Shown piece by piece: positions 50,344-60,350 of a stretch of DNA of 64,000 bases. The notes beneath the pieces were generated by a model. It saw only the letters and a list, made by a program, of their open reading frames with translations, was not told where the DNA came from and made no database searches. The stretch lies in the NCBI GenBank assembly GCA_023336205.1, contig JALQCR010000028.1, positions 1 through 64,000 on the forward strand. Direction: 5' to 3'. The stretch is from Pseudanabaena sp. Salubria-1 (GTDB taxonomy: Bacteria; Cyanobacteriota; Cyanobacteriia; Pseudanabaenales; Pseudanabaenaceae). Position 1 is the first letter of the stretch. Every line of letters starts with the position of its first letter. The position numbers and the translations under genes were made by a program.

Positions 50344-51450
50344 TTATTTTAATGTTTTTAGAATTTTCGTTGAGGCTGTACCATCACCATATAACTGATT
50401 AGTGTCTAATGGCGAAGGCTGATGAATTTGATGATGCAGTTTTTGTAAGATTTTAGAACTAGTTGAATCAGGGGAAATTAAGCAATTCCATCCTGATTCA
50501 ACTAGTTCTACCCATTCGGTTTGATCACGCAGAGTTGCACAGGGAACTTGGTAGAAGTAAGCTTCTTTCTGAATGCCGCCAGAATCAGTAACAATCATTT
50601 TGGCATTTTTCTCTAGCATGATTATGTCGTAATAACCAACTGGTTCAATCAAGCATAATGTTTTAGGGATTTTATCTAACAATTGCATGTCTTCTAGGAT
50701 TTTTTTAGTGCGTGGGTGTAGGGGTAAAACAACTGTAATTTCTTGGCTAAACTCACTTAAAGATTTAAAAATTGCTGTCAAGCGATCGCAGTTATCAGTA
50801 TTTTCAGCACGATGGATCGTACTTAAAACATATTGTTGGGGTTTTAGGTTTAAACTGTCGAGAATGTGACTGGCTAATTCTGCTCTCTGTACATAGTAAA
50901 GAGATGCATCGTACATGACATCTCCGACAAGATGCACAAGATTTCTAGAAATACCTTCTTGATATAAATTTTGGTTAGCAGTTGTAGTGGGTGTAAATAA
51001 TAAATTTGCTGCGTGATCGGTTAATACTCGATTAACTTCTTCAGGCATTCGTCGATTAAAAGATCTTAATCCAGCTTCTACGTGAGCAATGGGAATATGT
51101 AATTTCGTGGCTGCGATCGCCCCCGCTAAAGTCGAATTTGTATCTCCATAGACTAATACCCAATCTGGCTTCTCAGTAATTAAAACTTGCTCGATCGCTT
51201 CTAGCATTTTGCCAGTCTGTGCGCCATGACTTGCTGAACCAATACCAAGATGATAATCAGGTTTGGGAATATCTAGTTCCGTAAAAAACACATCGGACAT
51301 ATTCTGATCATAGTGTTGTCCTGTATGTACGAGAACCTCTGTAATATGATCTAGCGATCTCGCTATTCGAGAAACGGCGGCGGCTTTAATAAACTGAGGT
51401 CTTGCTCCTACAATAGTTAATATTTTCAGTTGAGAGTTTGGCATATTCAT
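50344..51450 (-). CDS. wecB: Non-hydrolysing UDP-N-acetylglucosamine 2-epimerase
   Basis: 368 residues, GT-B-like fold. It interconverts UDP-GlcNAc and UDP-ManNAc for surface polysaccharide synthesis. Motifs: VGARPQFIKAAAVSR, the HTGQHYDQNMSDVFF catalytic loop, HVEAGLRSFNRRMPEEVNR, STIHRAENTD and VTDSGGIQKEA. It is complete. It converges on the wzm fragment and heads a minus-strand block with a GT4 enzyme and asnB upstream (higher coordinates). Confidence 0.94.
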   Translation of the reverse strand: MNMPNSQLKILTIVGARPQFIKAAAVSRIARSLDHITEVLVHTGQHYDQNMSDVFFTELDIPKPDYHLGIGSASHGAQTGKMLEAIEQVLITEKPDWVLVYGDTNSTLAGAIAATKLHIPIAHVEAGLRSFNRRMPEEVNRVLTDHAANLLFTPTTTANQNLYQEGISRNLVHLVGDVMYDASLYYVQRAELASHILDSLNLKPQQYVLSTIHRAENTDNCDRLTAIFKSLSEFSQEITVVLPLHPRTKKILEDMQLLDKIPKTLCLIEPVGYYDIIMLEKNAKMIVTDSGGIQKEAYFYQVPCATLRDQTEWVELVESGWNCLISPDSTSSKILQKLHHQIHQPSPLDTNQLYGDGTASTKILKTLK

Positions 51451-51516
51451 TAAGTTTTAACAATTCAGGTGTTGATGGAAAGTTTGCCAAAATGGCAAAC
51501 AATTAACTAATCGTTT

Positions 51517-52677
51517 TTATAATTGCTGCATACGCTGAAGAATCTTGTCGGCTATTGCTTCCCATGTAAAGTATTCTTCTGCATAGCCACGAGCCATTTC
51601 TCCCATAAGCGCTAATTTTTGTGAATCTGCAATCATCAAGATCGCTTGCTTGGCTAAATCCTGATAGTTGCCATTTTCATGGAGAGTGATAAAACCTGTG
51701 GATTTTAACTCGCGGACACCACGAAAATTGGAAGATAAAATTGGTCTACCTGAGGCTGCATAAGCATAGAGCTTAATGGGCGAAAATCCAATGTTAGAAA
51801 ATTCCATTAAAGGCAAGAGAGCGATGTCAAAACAGTTAATGTATTCATTGGACTGCTCATAGGGAACTTCATTCATGAAAGTTACATAGGGTCGATTGGA
51901 GTAAGTTTCTTTTAGGTAGCCCAGATGCCTCCCACTACCTACCACCAACAATCTTACATAGGGATATGCTTCATAAATGATTGGCATCGCTTGAATGGCG
52001 AGTTCGGCTCCTTTCCATCGTTCCAGATCACCAATCAAACCCAAATAAAAATAATTAGGCTCTAGTCCATACTTTTGCAAAATCTCTTGTCTAGGCAAAG
52101 GATAAAAGATTTTAGGGTCAGTGCCATTGCCGACTACTAATATTTTTGCAGTTGGTAAACTATGTTCAACTAGTTTTTCTTTGATCCCATCCACAACCGC
52201 GATCACAAAGGTGGCTAACTTAGCATCCAGTAATTGCAATTGCTTAATCAGATTTAGCCAAGGACGGGCTACACCCATCTGTACTAATTCATCGGCAAAC
52301 CAGCCATTCTGTTCGGTAACAATTTGGCGAAACCCCTTGAGGCGTAAAGTCGCGATCGCTAAGGATGAAATCACACTGCTTCTCAAATAGACCCAATCAT
52401 ATTGATCGGCTCTTTGCCAAAGGATTGTAAAAATTTGGGCGAGGCTATTTAGGCTGGTCTTACCAATAGGAATTCTGCGGGTTAACGATGGCGTAAAGGT
52501 AACACGATCAAAAAATTTGTCAGCGATTGCTTGATTTTTTTGAGGATCATCGGTACTTGGAACAATTGCATCAACGAGATGTCCTGCACGGCGAAACTCT
52601 TTAGCGATCGAGGTGAAATGAACTGTTCCCCCATTCGGCAGCGATAGGTTTAAGGTAGAAATCATCAAAATTTTCAT
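51517..52677 (-). CDS. GT4 family glycosyltransferase
   Basis: 386 residues. GT-B fold: N-terminal MKILMISTLNLSLPNGGTVH, donor domain YLGLIGDLERWKGAELAIQAM, LLPLMEFSNIGFSPIKLYAYAASGRP (with the ExxxxxxE region modified to FSPIKLYAY). No membrane span. The ATG at 52677 is preferred; it lies 8 bp after the asnB stop, so the two are co-transcribed. It is probably a polysaccharide assembly transferase of unknown specificity. Confidence 0.84.
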   Translation of the reverse strand: MKILMISTLNLSLPNGGTVHFTSIAKEFRRAGHLVDAIVPSTDDPQKNQAIADKFFDRVTFTPSLTRRIPIGKTSLNSLAQIFTILWQRADQYDWVYLRSSVISSLAIATLRLKGFRQIVTEQNGWFADELVQMGVARPWLNLIKQLQLLDAKLATFVIAVVDGIKEKLVEHSLPTAKILVVGNGTDPKIFYPLPRQEILQKYGLEPNYFYLGLIGDLERWKGAELAIQAMPIIYEAYPYVRLLVVGSGRHLGYLKETYSNRPYVTFMNEVPYEQSNEYINCFDIALLPLMEFSNIGFSPIKLYAYAASGRPILSSNFRGVRELKSTGFITLHENGNYQDLAKQAILMIADSQKLALMGEMARGYAEEYFTWEAIADKILQRMQQL

Positions 52678-52684
52678 AGGTGCT

Positions 52685-54592
52685 TTATGCTTGAACCTCA
52701 AACACCTTGATCCATCGACTAAGGCTGATCACACGCCAGATAACACCCTGCATTCCCTTTCCATTCATGGTGGCTTGAAAAATTTGCTGCACAAGATTGG
52801 GGTGTAACCATTTTTCTAATATGGTTATGGCATCTTGCAACTCTAGCGCAAAGCGATCGCTCAGATCATGGCGCATCCATTGCAACTCAGGAGTCACAAA
52901 GCCCATTTTGTCCTGACGGGTACGGATTGGTTCAGGCAAAATGCCACGCATAGCTTCTCGTAAAACGGCTTTAGTTTGTCCTTGTTGGATCTTGAGTGTA
53001 TCGTCAAGGGAATAGGCAAATTCCACCAGACGATAATCTAAAAATGGGACACGGGACTCGACTGAATGAGCCATTGAGTTACGATCTTCCCAATGTAAAA
53101 GCATCGGCAAACTAGTAGCAGTCATTTGTATATGGGAGAGTGTATGAATTGACTGGGGCGGGGCAAGGGCTAATTTAGCACTCGACTGCGGATCAACTCC
53201 TAGCGATCGCAGATAGGTAGCATTTAGCCAATTAGGAACTGCTGTTTCTGAACCATAGCCGAGTAGACGACGTAATGGTTGACGTAACCATGGGGGTAAT
53301 AGTGGCTCAATCATCCGTTGAATTTCCGTCACATTTTGGTAACGCCGACAGGTAATAATTTCACGCAATAATTTATCTAACTGCCAGCTACTGAGTAAAT
53401 GTGAGAATAGAGCTGCATAGAATTTGGTGTAGCCACCGAGTAATTCATCGGCTCCCTGTCCATCCAGCATGACCTTGACATCTGATAAGCTAGCCTGTCG
53501 AAATATACACCACTGAGCGAATATACTAGTTGATCCAAAAGGTTCATCTTGTTGCCAAGTCAAGCGATCAAGTTCTCCAAATAATTCGTGAGGATCGGGA
53601 AATATAAAATGAGGCTGTACCTGAGTCTGGTCGATCGCCATTTTGATGTATGACCGCTCATCGTATCTCAGGTCGTCAAAACAAGAAGAAAAAGTTTGAA
53701 AAGGGATATTGCTAGATGATTCGCGCCTTAGGCGATCGCTGACACAGACAATTGAGGTGGAATCTAGCCCCCCCGATAAACAAGAGCCAATGGTGACATC
53801 GGCTCGCAAGCGTAGTTTTACGGAATCTCGCAGTAAGTCTTGCAGTTTTTGTTTGGCATCGGACATGGAAATTTTGTGCTGTGGTGACGGTAATTGATAC
53901 CACTGTTTAACAATCGGCTCGCCAAAATTTTCAGCTTGGCGATCGCAATTAAGTATCAGATATTCACCACCGCGCAACTGCCAAACCCCTGCAAACATCG
54001 TCTCCCTAGTATGATCGAGCATCCCATAGGCGAGAAAGTCATAACAGCGTTGGGGATTGGCTTGTGCTTGCCAGTGTGGTAGTTTGGTAAACTGCTTAAT
54101 TTCGGAGGCGAAGGCGATCATATTGGGCGATTGCTCCCATATATATAGTGGCTTCACACCAAAGCGATCGCGAGCAGCCCACAACACTTTTTTATCACTG
54201 TCCCATAATAAAAAAGCAAACATACCATTAAAGCGATCAAGACAGGCATATCCCCATTCTTGATATGCTGCCAAAATCATTTCTGTATCGGAATGACTAC
54301 GAAATTGATATCCGAGATTCACAAGTTCAGCAGTCAATTCCAGATAGTTATAAATTTCCCCATTATACACTAGCCAACATTGTTGATCATGGCTAGGCAT
54401 CGGTTGATGACCCGCCGATGACAAATCAATAATCGATAGTCTCCGATGCCCCAAGCCCAAACCATAGGCATCATCAAAATAGTAACCACTATCATCAGGT
54501 CCTCGGTGGGCAATAACTTGTGTAAAAGACTGTAAAAGCGATCGCTCTACAGATGTTTGATCTCGATTCCAGATTCCACTGATGCCGCACAT
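52685..54592 (-). CDS. asnB: Asparagine synthetase (glutamine-hydrolysing)
   Basis: 635 residues. The N-terminal class II glutaminase starts with the required Met-Cys (MCGISGIWNRDQTS), so ATG 54592 is chosen over the upstream start, which would bury the nucleophile. GLGLGHRRLSIIDLSSAGHQ and LVYNGEIYNYLELTAEL follow. The synthetase domain has the PP-loop IGSCLSGGLDSTSIV. Homologues inside polysaccharide loci often amidate sugar carboxylates rather than make asparagine; location supports that, but the sequence does not decide it. Confidence 0.9.
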   Translation of the reverse strand: MCGISGIWNRDQTSVERSLLQSFTQVIAHRGPDDSGYYFDDAYGLGLGHRRLSIIDLSSAGHQPMPSHDQQCWLVYNGEIYNYLELTAELVNLGYQFRSHSDTEMILAAYQEWGYACLDRFNGMFAFLLWDSDKKVLWAARDRFGVKPLYIWEQSPNMIAFASEIKQFTKLPHWQAQANPQRCYDFLAYGMLDHTRETMFAGVWQLRGGEYLILNCDRQAENFGEPIVKQWYQLPSPQHKISMSDAKQKLQDLLRDSVKLRLRADVTIGSCLSGGLDSTSIVCVSDRLRRESSSNIPFQTFSSCFDDLRYDERSYIKMAIDQTQVQPHFIFPDPHELFGELDRLTWQQDEPFGSTSIFAQWCIFRQASLSDVKVMLDGQGADELLGGYTKFYAALFSHLLSSWQLDKLLREIITCRRYQNVTEIQRMIEPLLPPWLRQPLRRLLGYGSETAVPNWLNATYLRSLGVDPQSSAKLALAPPQSIHTLSHIQMTATSLPMLLHWEDRNSMAHSVESRVPFLDYRLVEFAYSLDDTLKIQQGQTKAVLREAMRGILPEPIRTRQDKMGFVTPELQWMRHDLSDRFALELQDAITILEKWLHPNLVQQIFQATMNGKGMQGVIWRVISLSRWIKVFEVQA

Positions 54593-54648
54593 TAAATATT
54601 TTGATTTTATGTTGTTAATAAAAGCGAAAAAACAAGTTAGCAATAACT

Positions 54649-55413
54649 TTAACTAACTTTTCGGGCAACAAACCAATAGTTTTGGCATATTCCTGAAAAC
54701 ATGCGCGAAAGCATATCGTCCACAGTATTGTAGATTTTTGCTAATTGCGTGGAGTTTGAGATTTTAGACGGTAAATTACCAAGCCAATTTCGAGGTAAGA
54801 AGCCATAAGCCCGCAAATCTAATACATCTAAGCCTGACTGTTGACAGAGAGCATAGATATCTTTAGGTGTATAGCGATACTGATGATGAAATTTATGAGG
54901 AATTAATCCTGCGATCATCTCGATCCAACTAAACTTGTTAGGTAAGTGATAGCAAATAAAATACCCTCCAAGCTTCAGGATGCGGAAACATTCCTTTAGA
55001 CTCTCTACTTCATTACCACCTGTTTCACGCACATGTTCTAAAACCCCTACTGACAAAACCGCCTCAAAGGTACTATCTCGATAGGGCAATGTAACTGGCT
55101 CTCTGTCATTACCTTGAATGAAGTGATAATCACTATCCTGCAAGCGCTTTAAAGACGGACAAGAACTAAAAGCAAACCCTGAAGCCTTGTAGTCTAATTG
55201 AAGCAAGAAATAAGAGCAATGTCCGTTACCACATCCCCAGTCCAAAATATTCTCCCCTATTTCAACGTAACGTAGTAACAAATTATAAAGGTGTTTATAT
55301 TGATAGGCACTGATTAAGCTTTTGAACTGAAGAAGTTGATAATTTGGATTTTCAGTTTGCAAATTCACAAGTTCTGCCAAAATTGCGTGTATTTTTTGCT
55401 CGATTACTTTCAT
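54649..55413 (-). CDS. Class I SAM-dependent methyltransferase
   Basis: 254 residues. Rossmann SAM site ILDWGCGNGHCSYFLL near residue 58, motif VLSVGVLEHVRETGGNEVES and the FRILKLGGYFICYHLPN strand. It is probably a sugar or lipid-linked glycan methyltransferase of the polysaccharide locus. A deleted paralogue lies at 43676-43900. The gene is 57 bp upstream of asnB and on the same strand. The IS30 element sits 59 bp before its start and may have displaced its promoter. Confidence 0.86.
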   Translation of the reverse strand: MKVIEQKIHAILAELVNLQTENPNYQLLQFKSLISAYQYKHLYNLLLRYVEIGENILDWGCGNGHCSYFLLQLDYKASGFAFSSCPSLKRLQDSDYHFIQGNDREPVTLPYRDSTFEAVLSVGVLEHVRETGGNEVESLKECFRILKLGGYFICYHLPNKFSWIEMIAGLIPHKFHHQYRYTPKDIYALCQQSGLDVLDLRAYGFLPRNWLGNLPSKISNSTQLAKIYNTVDDMLSRMFSGICQNYWFVARKVS

Positions 55414-55470
55414 TTATTTTTGAGCACGATTCTAATTCCACTGATTGCATACAGGAGGTATGCTGATAGA

Positions 55471-56561
55471 CTCGCCAATTCAAGGATGAAATGCAACGGG
55501 TTCTGATGAAGCAAAGAATACTTCGTAAGGAGTACGATAGTCAAGTGATTTTCTGGGTCTGTGATTGATCAAATTCACTGCCTTCTGAAAGTCCTCTTCT
55601 TTCACGATTTTAAAGTTTGTACTTTTGGGATAGAACTCTCTAATTAATCCATTGGTGTGTTCATTCAATCCACGTTCCCATGAATGATATGGATTCGCAA
55701 AGAAGGTCTCTAGTTTCAATCTTTCAGATAGCTTCTCATGCCCACAGAATTCTCTTCCATTATCAAAGGTCATTGTCTTTCGAGATGTTGATTCTATAGG
55801 CTCAAATAGATTGAATGTCACTCTGTTTATCTCATCCATCGTCTTGTTCTTAGCTAGTCCAGCAAGTAAATACTTCGATGCTTTATCAACATGCGTAACT
55901 ACGATACCTGTGTGGTTGCACCCGATTACCGTATCACTTTCCCAATGTCCAATCTCTGTTTTTAAATCTGCAATCTTCGGTCGATTCTCTATCCCTACCC
56001 TATTGGGAATGCCACCTCGCTTCTGATGGCGACCTTTGCGCCTTCGTTGCTTTTGCTTCTGCCTCAGATATTGTTGATATATTCCCATCTCTTGATGGTT
56101 TGCATAGATCATCAGATAAATCGTCTCATAGCTGATTTTACCTAGCCCCTCCCTTTCCATTCTCCCTGCTAGTTGCTCTGGGCTGTGGTGTTGCTCTAAC
56201 CGTTGTTTGACTTCGGCGATCGTCTCAGCACTGATGCTCTGAAATCTTACCTTTGCTTGTTTCCGTCTTGCTTTCATCAGGGCAACCGCAGTATCTGGCA
56301 AATAGCCAATCTGTCGCTCGTCTGTATTGCGCGATAACTCTCTTGAAATCGTACTTTTGTTTCGCTTCAAGCGACGACCTATCTCTGATACAGATAATTG
56401 CTCAATTACTCTTAGTTTATACAGTTCACTTCTTTCTGTGGTGGTAAGATGGACAAAGCTCATGAGGGTATCCTAATTATTGTGATTAATATCAGAATAT
56501 CCTTATGAGTCCCTTTACGCAAAGATCTCTAGGTGTTGCATTTCATCCTTGAATTGGCGCT
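55471..56561 (-). mobile_element. IS30-family insertion sequence
   Basis: The element spans 55473-56559 (1087 bp), with perfect 25-bp terminal inverted repeats (CGCCAATTCAAGGATGAAAT... at both ends) and a 2-bp target duplication CT (55471-55472, 56560-56561). One intact transposase gene is inside. Ends and transposase are undamaged, so it may be active. Confidence 0.93.
55480..56463 (-). CDS. IS30-family transposase
   Basis: 327 residues. An N-terminal helix-turn-helix (LTTTERSELYKLRVIEQLSVSEIGRRL, KSTISRELSRN) is followed by the DDE catalytic core (IGHWESDTVIG with Asp, MTFDNGREFCGHE with Asp, and NGLIREFYPK with Glu). The stop codon falls inside the left terminal repeat, so the last residues VAFHP are encoded by the repeat. 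It is intact and complete. Confidence 0.95.
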   Translation of the reverse strand: MSFVHLTTTERSELYKLRVIEQLSVSEIGRRLKRNKSTISRELSRNTDERQIGYLPDTAVALMKARRKQAKVRFQSISAETIAEVKQRLEQHHSPEQLAGRMEREGLGKISYETIYLMIYANHQEMGIYQQYLRQKQKQRRRKGRHQKRGGIPNRVGIENRPKIADLKTEIGHWESDTVIGCNHTGIVVTHVDKASKYLLAGLAKNKTMDEINRVTFNLFEPIESTSRKTMTFDNGREFCGHEKLSERLKLETFFANPYHSWERGLNEHTNGLIREFYPKSTNFKIVKEEDFQKAVNLINHRPRKSLDYRTPYEVFFASSEPVAFHP

Positions 56562-56694
56562 TTATCCTTTTTAGATTGACAGAAATGTTGCTAAACATAT
56601 TTGTTACTACATTGTTTCTTAATGATGGTGAGCACTGGTCAGCTAATGAAGGATGGGCTCAGCTTTAGCTGACTAATGTCATATATTCATTGTC

Positions 56695-57654
56695 TTATAT
56701 TTTTTTTAGGGATTTTAATTTGCTTTTTAAGAAATTCAATTTCTTGATCAATTTACCTTTTAGCGTCTTATTTCTTAAGGTTAACTCTCTCATCTCCTTG
56801 CCACCAAATACATGCTCAAATGTATATTCATCAGCAGTGCGATCGCGGACTAAAAAAGATGGATGACAAATTTCGCCAATATCTTGGACTGGGATATTAG
56901 CAAACTTTGATTCCCCTGCAATATGAGTTCCATCACTACGACAACCAATATTTGAGACTAAGTTGACATTTGGCACTACTGCTAGACCACTATTTTGCCA
57001 GCAGGTAAAAGCCCAAGGATAAGCCCAAGAATTAGGCTGACCTAACTTATCTAATTTCTCAAAGATCTCACACCAATACTTTATCTCTAATTCACTATCT
57101 AAAATACTGCTTAAATAATGACCATCTCTAACTGTTTGCCAATTCGATAAATCATGGTCGTAGTGTTGCCAAGCGCGCCGCCAACTTGCCCAGCCCCAGC
57201 AGTGTCCATAGTTAGAGAAATAATAGCTTCCATTGCCGTGCCATTGTCCATCTTGGAAGTTATCGCCGCTAATACACCAAATTCTTTCGTCTTTACGGTA
57301 ATGTTCTAATAACTGTTGACAATATCTAAAAAATGAAGGATGTGGTAAGCAGTCATCTTCTAGGATAATTGCTTCTTCGACATTTTCAAATACCCAGTTG
57401 ATTCCACTTGATACTCTTTGGCGGCATCCTAAATTAGTATCAGCATAATTAGTTAGAACTATACAATCCCAATCTACTTGTTGAATGATATGCCTTGCTT
57501 GTTCACATTTTTGATATTCTTCAGGAAATCTAGCCCCATCAGCAATTACAAAAAGTTGTTCAGGTTGAGCTTGTCGAATAGCATTAAAAACTATTTGAGA
57601 CAAATCTGGGCGATTGAAGATAATTAAAGCTACGGGGGTGATTAGCCTAGTCAT
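56695..57654 (-). CDS. GT2-like glycosyltransferase (HlpA-type)
   Basis: 319 residues with a GT-A fold: TPVALIIFNRPDLSQIVFNA, the metal site EEAIILEDDCLPHPSFFRYC (EDD), ISGDNFQDGQ and CWGWASWRRAWQHYD. The C-terminus is basic and Lys-rich (about 290-319), as in peripheral membrane enzymes. This family is annotated variably as hemolytic protein HlpA-like or sugar transferase. It belongs to the polysaccharide block with the downstream methyltransferase and Wzt genes on the same strand. Confidence 0.82.
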   Translation of the reverse strand: MTRLITPVALIIFNRPDLSQIVFNAIRQAQPEQLFVIADGARFPEEYQKCEQARHIIQQVDWDCIVLTNYADTNLGCRQRVSSGINWVFENVEEAIILEDDCLPHPSFFRYCQQLLEHYRKDERIWCISGDNFQDGQWHGNGSYYFSNYGHCWGWASWRRAWQHYDHDLSNWQTVRDGHYLSSILDSELEIKYWCEIFEKLDKLGQPNSWAYPWAFTCWQNSGLAVVPNVNLVSNIGCRSDGTHIAGESKFANIPVQDIGEICHPSFLVRDRTADEYTFEHVFGGKEMRELTLRNKTLKGKLIKKLNFLKSKLKSLKKI

Positions 57655-57669
57655 AATTTAAATTAACTC

Positions 57670-58257
57670 TTATTTAATCCCATCAATGATTAAAGAGGTA
57701 TAAGTTAGTTTTTCTTTATTGCGTATGTCGTAACGCTTAGATCTTATAACATGTCCATCGTTCGATGACCACTCTTGAAAATGAAACACTCCTTGCTCAT
57801 CCCAGTATTCAAGCAATTCAACCTGAAACCCAGCTTCTTGCATAAGTGAGGAAAGTAGTTTGTAAGTGTAGAGGAGCTTGTGATCTTCAGCACCAGATCC
57901 AGTTCCATTAGGTCGAACATATTCTATATACTCAGAATCGGGATGATATCCATCAGGGACTGCAATCCTTAATCTTCCTCCACAACGTAGAAATTCAAAA
58001 CAATTTTTTATGGCTTCTGCTGATTCTTCCAGAGTAAGATGCTCCCAGACGTGTTCTGCTAGAAATATTGCTCGCGTATTTGGTCGCCAGTATTTGGCGA
58101 AGCTTTCTCTCTTAGTTATGTCAAGAGTATCTTTATCAGTTATCAAACACCCTGACACAGGAATATGTGCTGAGCCAATAATAATTTTTTTGGCAATTGA
58201 TGACAGGTAGTACCGCTTTGCTTTTCGGAGAGAATTTGTTAAAAGATTTAGAATCAT
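57670..58257 (-). CDS. SAM-dependent methyltransferase
   Basis: 195 residues. The SAM core is partial by usual standards: a first strand IIIGSAHIPVSGC lacks a GxGxG loop, but AIFLAEHVWEHLTLEESAEA and LRCGGRLRIAVPDGYHPDS are typical of the methyltransferase families found in glycan loci. ATG 58257 follows the Wzt stop by 36 bp, in the same direction. The function is inferred from family and location. Confidence 0.75.
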   Translation of the reverse strand: MILNLLTNSLRKAKRYYLSSIAKKIIIGSAHIPVSGCLITDKDTLDITKRESFAKYWRPNTRAIFLAEHVWEHLTLEESAEAIKNCFEFLRCGGRLRIAVPDGYHPDSEYIEYVRPNGTGSGAEDHKLLYTYKLLSSLMQEAGFQVELLEYWDEQGVFHFQEWSSNDGHVIRSKRYDIRNKEKLTYTSLIIDGIK

Positions 58258-58293
58258 AGATTTTTACTACTAGATTATGAAGTAAATGCAAAC

Positions 58294-59598
58294 CTAAACT
58301 GACAAATGGACTTGACTTGAATCAGCAGGTGCAATTTTAAATTTATAATCAACTAAAAAATTTCCCTGCATTGGCGGCGGCAATTTACCTGTTCCATAAA
58401 AATCTCCCTCTTCGACCTCAAACAATCCAGCATTGAAAATCCAATCGGCGATGACTCCGTTGACTGTGCTGAAGAGGGTGAATCCATATCTTCCAGATGT
58501 TAAAGGTAGTTTATTTATCTCTATAGCAACACGGATTGTATTGCTGTCTAAATCAGACAAATCTGAACCTATTACTTCTGTACTAAGATTAGTAATTCTT
58601 TCTCCTATTTGATTGTCAATAGCTAACGCAATATTTAAATTGTTTAATTTTTTTTGGGTGTAATTTATAATTGAAAGCACTATCTTTACATGCTGACCAC
58701 TATAAAAACAGGTTACATTTTCCCAATCTTCATTTTGAAATTGTACTGAAGTAAATCTGATTTTACCATCACCTTTTCTGTCTTTTCTATCTCTGAGAGA
58801 AATTCTTGATAAACCAGTAGAGCAGTTGATATACTTGCTGACAACTTCTTGTGTTGTATCATCACTTAATGCCTGTCCTTGGTCTAACCAAATAGATCTT
58901 TGACATAAATTCTGAAGGGCTGCCATCTGATGACTAACGAATAATAATGTTCTACCTTCTTTCCCAACATCTTCCATTTTGCCTAAACACTTCTTCTGGA
59001 ACTGAGCATCTCCTACGGCTAGTACTTCATCGACAATCAAAATCTCTGGTTCTAGATGTGCTGCCACAGCAAAAGCTAAGCGTACATACATCCCTGAAGA
59101 ATATCGCTTCACTGGAGTATCTAAAAACTTTTCTACTTCCGCAAAGGCAACTATTTCGTCAAATTTTTTCTTGATTTCTGATCTATCCATGCCCAAAATT
59201 GCGCCGTTGAGATAAATATTCTCGCGACCTGTTAATTCGGGATGAAAGCCAGTACCAACTTCTAAAAGACTGGCGACTCGACCTTTGATGGAGATTTTGC
59301 CTGAGGTAGGTTCGGTGATGCGGCTGAGGATTTTGAGGAGAGTGGATTTGCCTGCGCCATTACGTCCGATGATGCCAACGCGATCGCCTTGCTTAATTTC
59401 AAATGACACATCTTTAAGCGCCCAAAACTCTTCACTAAGATCATCAGAATTTGCTTTGCGATCGCTGGTCAATCCCTGCCAAAGAGACTTTGCCCCATTA
59501 GAGAGCACATCGCGGAAAGACGTATAGCGTTCTTGCTTTTGGTGACCAATAATGTACTTTTTACTTAAATTTTCGACCCGAATTACGACATCAGACAT
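58294..59598 (-). CDS. wzt: ABC-2 polysaccharide exporter ATPase, long form
   Basis: 434 residues. The ATPase domain (1-250) has Walker A IGRNGAGKSTLLK, signature RYSSGMYVRLA and Walker B ILIVDEVLAVGDAQ. A C-terminal Wzt-type beta-sandwich follows (about 275-425: KIRFTSVQFQNEDWENVT, VDYKFKIAP end) that recognises the modified chain terminus of the glycan before export. No wzm gene is adjacent. The nearest is at 45536, so it may share that permease or its partner lies elsewhere. Confidence 0.92.
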   Translation of the reverse strand: MSDVVIRVENLSKKYIIGHQKQERYTSFRDVLSNGAKSLWQGLTSDRKANSDDLSEEFWALKDVSFEIKQGDRVGIIGRNGAGKSTLLKILSRITEPTSGKISIKGRVASLLEVGTGFHPELTGRENIYLNGAILGMDRSEIKKKFDEIVAFAEVEKFLDTPVKRYSSGMYVRLAFAVAAHLEPEILIVDEVLAVGDAQFQKKCLGKMEDVGKEGRTLLFVSHQMAALQNLCQRSIWLDQGQALSDDTTQEVVSKYINCSTGLSRISLRDRKDRKGDGKIRFTSVQFQNEDWENVTCFYSGQHVKIVLSIINYTQKKLNNLNIALAIDNQIGERITNLSTEVIGSDLSDLDSNTIRVAIEINKLPLTSGRYGFTLFSTVNGVIADWIFNAGLFEVEEGDFYGTGKLPPPMQGNFLVDYKFKIAPADSSQVHLSV

Positions 59599-59655
59599 TT
59601 TTAAGTTCTTAAATGGTATCGGTAAGAAGTGCTAATAGTATCATCGATATGAAAA

Positions 59656-60201
59656 TTATTCTGATTGGCCAGATTTGACAAGTTTTAAGATTGAGGTTCT
59701 GAGATTGTGGATAGCTTGGGTATTTTCTTCGTTAGATGTATAGGTATCGTCAGATTCTTCGAGAGATTCTTGGGCTTGATCTTCTGACTTCAACGCGAGG
59801 CGATCGCATAGATCGTCAAGATGTGATGCCAATGTGACTGGTCTATGGGGAGCAACCAAGTCAAGGTTGGGATGAGTGGGTAAATCACTACAGGGGCAAC
59901 AAACGGGAACTCTCGGACCGATGTCGATGGATGGTACAAGCAAGTTGCAACGGGCACAAGCAACAATTTCCCATTTATTGCTGAGTAAATCACTAACGGT
60001 TTGATCAGTACCACTTAAATAGGCTTCTTGGGCTTTAGTGGTGCTAATTTCATCCCAAAGTTGGTTAAATGAAGGTGAGTATTTTTCCCCTTGTAAAATC
60101 TTATAGATCCGAACTTGTTCACCTTGAGTAGACAAGCTTACGGTTTTGCCCATTTGCATCCATTGTGCGACATAATTTTTGACTAAGGTTCGTGATGCCA
60201 T
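59656..60201 (-). CDS. Conserved hypothetical protein with Cys-rich motif
   Basis: 181 residues of unknown function. The middle has a potential zinc site: VACARCNLLVPS (CxxC) then VCCPCSDLPTHP (CCxC), both around residues 92-118. The C-terminal third is acidic and Ser-rich. The N-terminal half (TLVKNYVAQWMQMGKTVSL, ILQGEKYSPSFNQLWDEI) has no motif I recognise. It is divergent from the DevA gene and follows the wzt promoter region. Confidence 0.7.
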   Translation of the reverse strand: MASRTLVKNYVAQWMQMGKTVSLSTQGEQVRIYKILQGEKYSPSFNQLWDEISTTKAQEAYLSGTDQTVSDLLSNKWEIVACARCNLLVPSIDIGPRVPVCCPCSDLPTHPNLDLVAPHRPVTLASHLDDLCDRLALKSEDQAQESLEESDDTYTSNEENTQAIHNLRTSILKLVKSGQSE

Positions 60202-60350
60202 AATTTTAGAACCTTTAATGAATAATTAAGTAGATTTGATTGCACAGGTAATAAATGCACCTGCCATAATTAATATAGTCTGAGAGCTTCATTGATAGTT
60301 TGAATAAATCTTATAATTTTTTATTTATTTTGCTTGCGGGACATTAGCTT

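Noticed and set aside
56278..56292. CAGGGCAACCGCA inside the IS30 transposase gene and TGCGGTTGCCCTA at 13560-13573, similar to the ends of the 220-bp MITE
   Set aside because: Only 12-13 bp match, no partner repeat is nearby, and the IS30 reading frame there is that expected for the family; chance similarity is likely.
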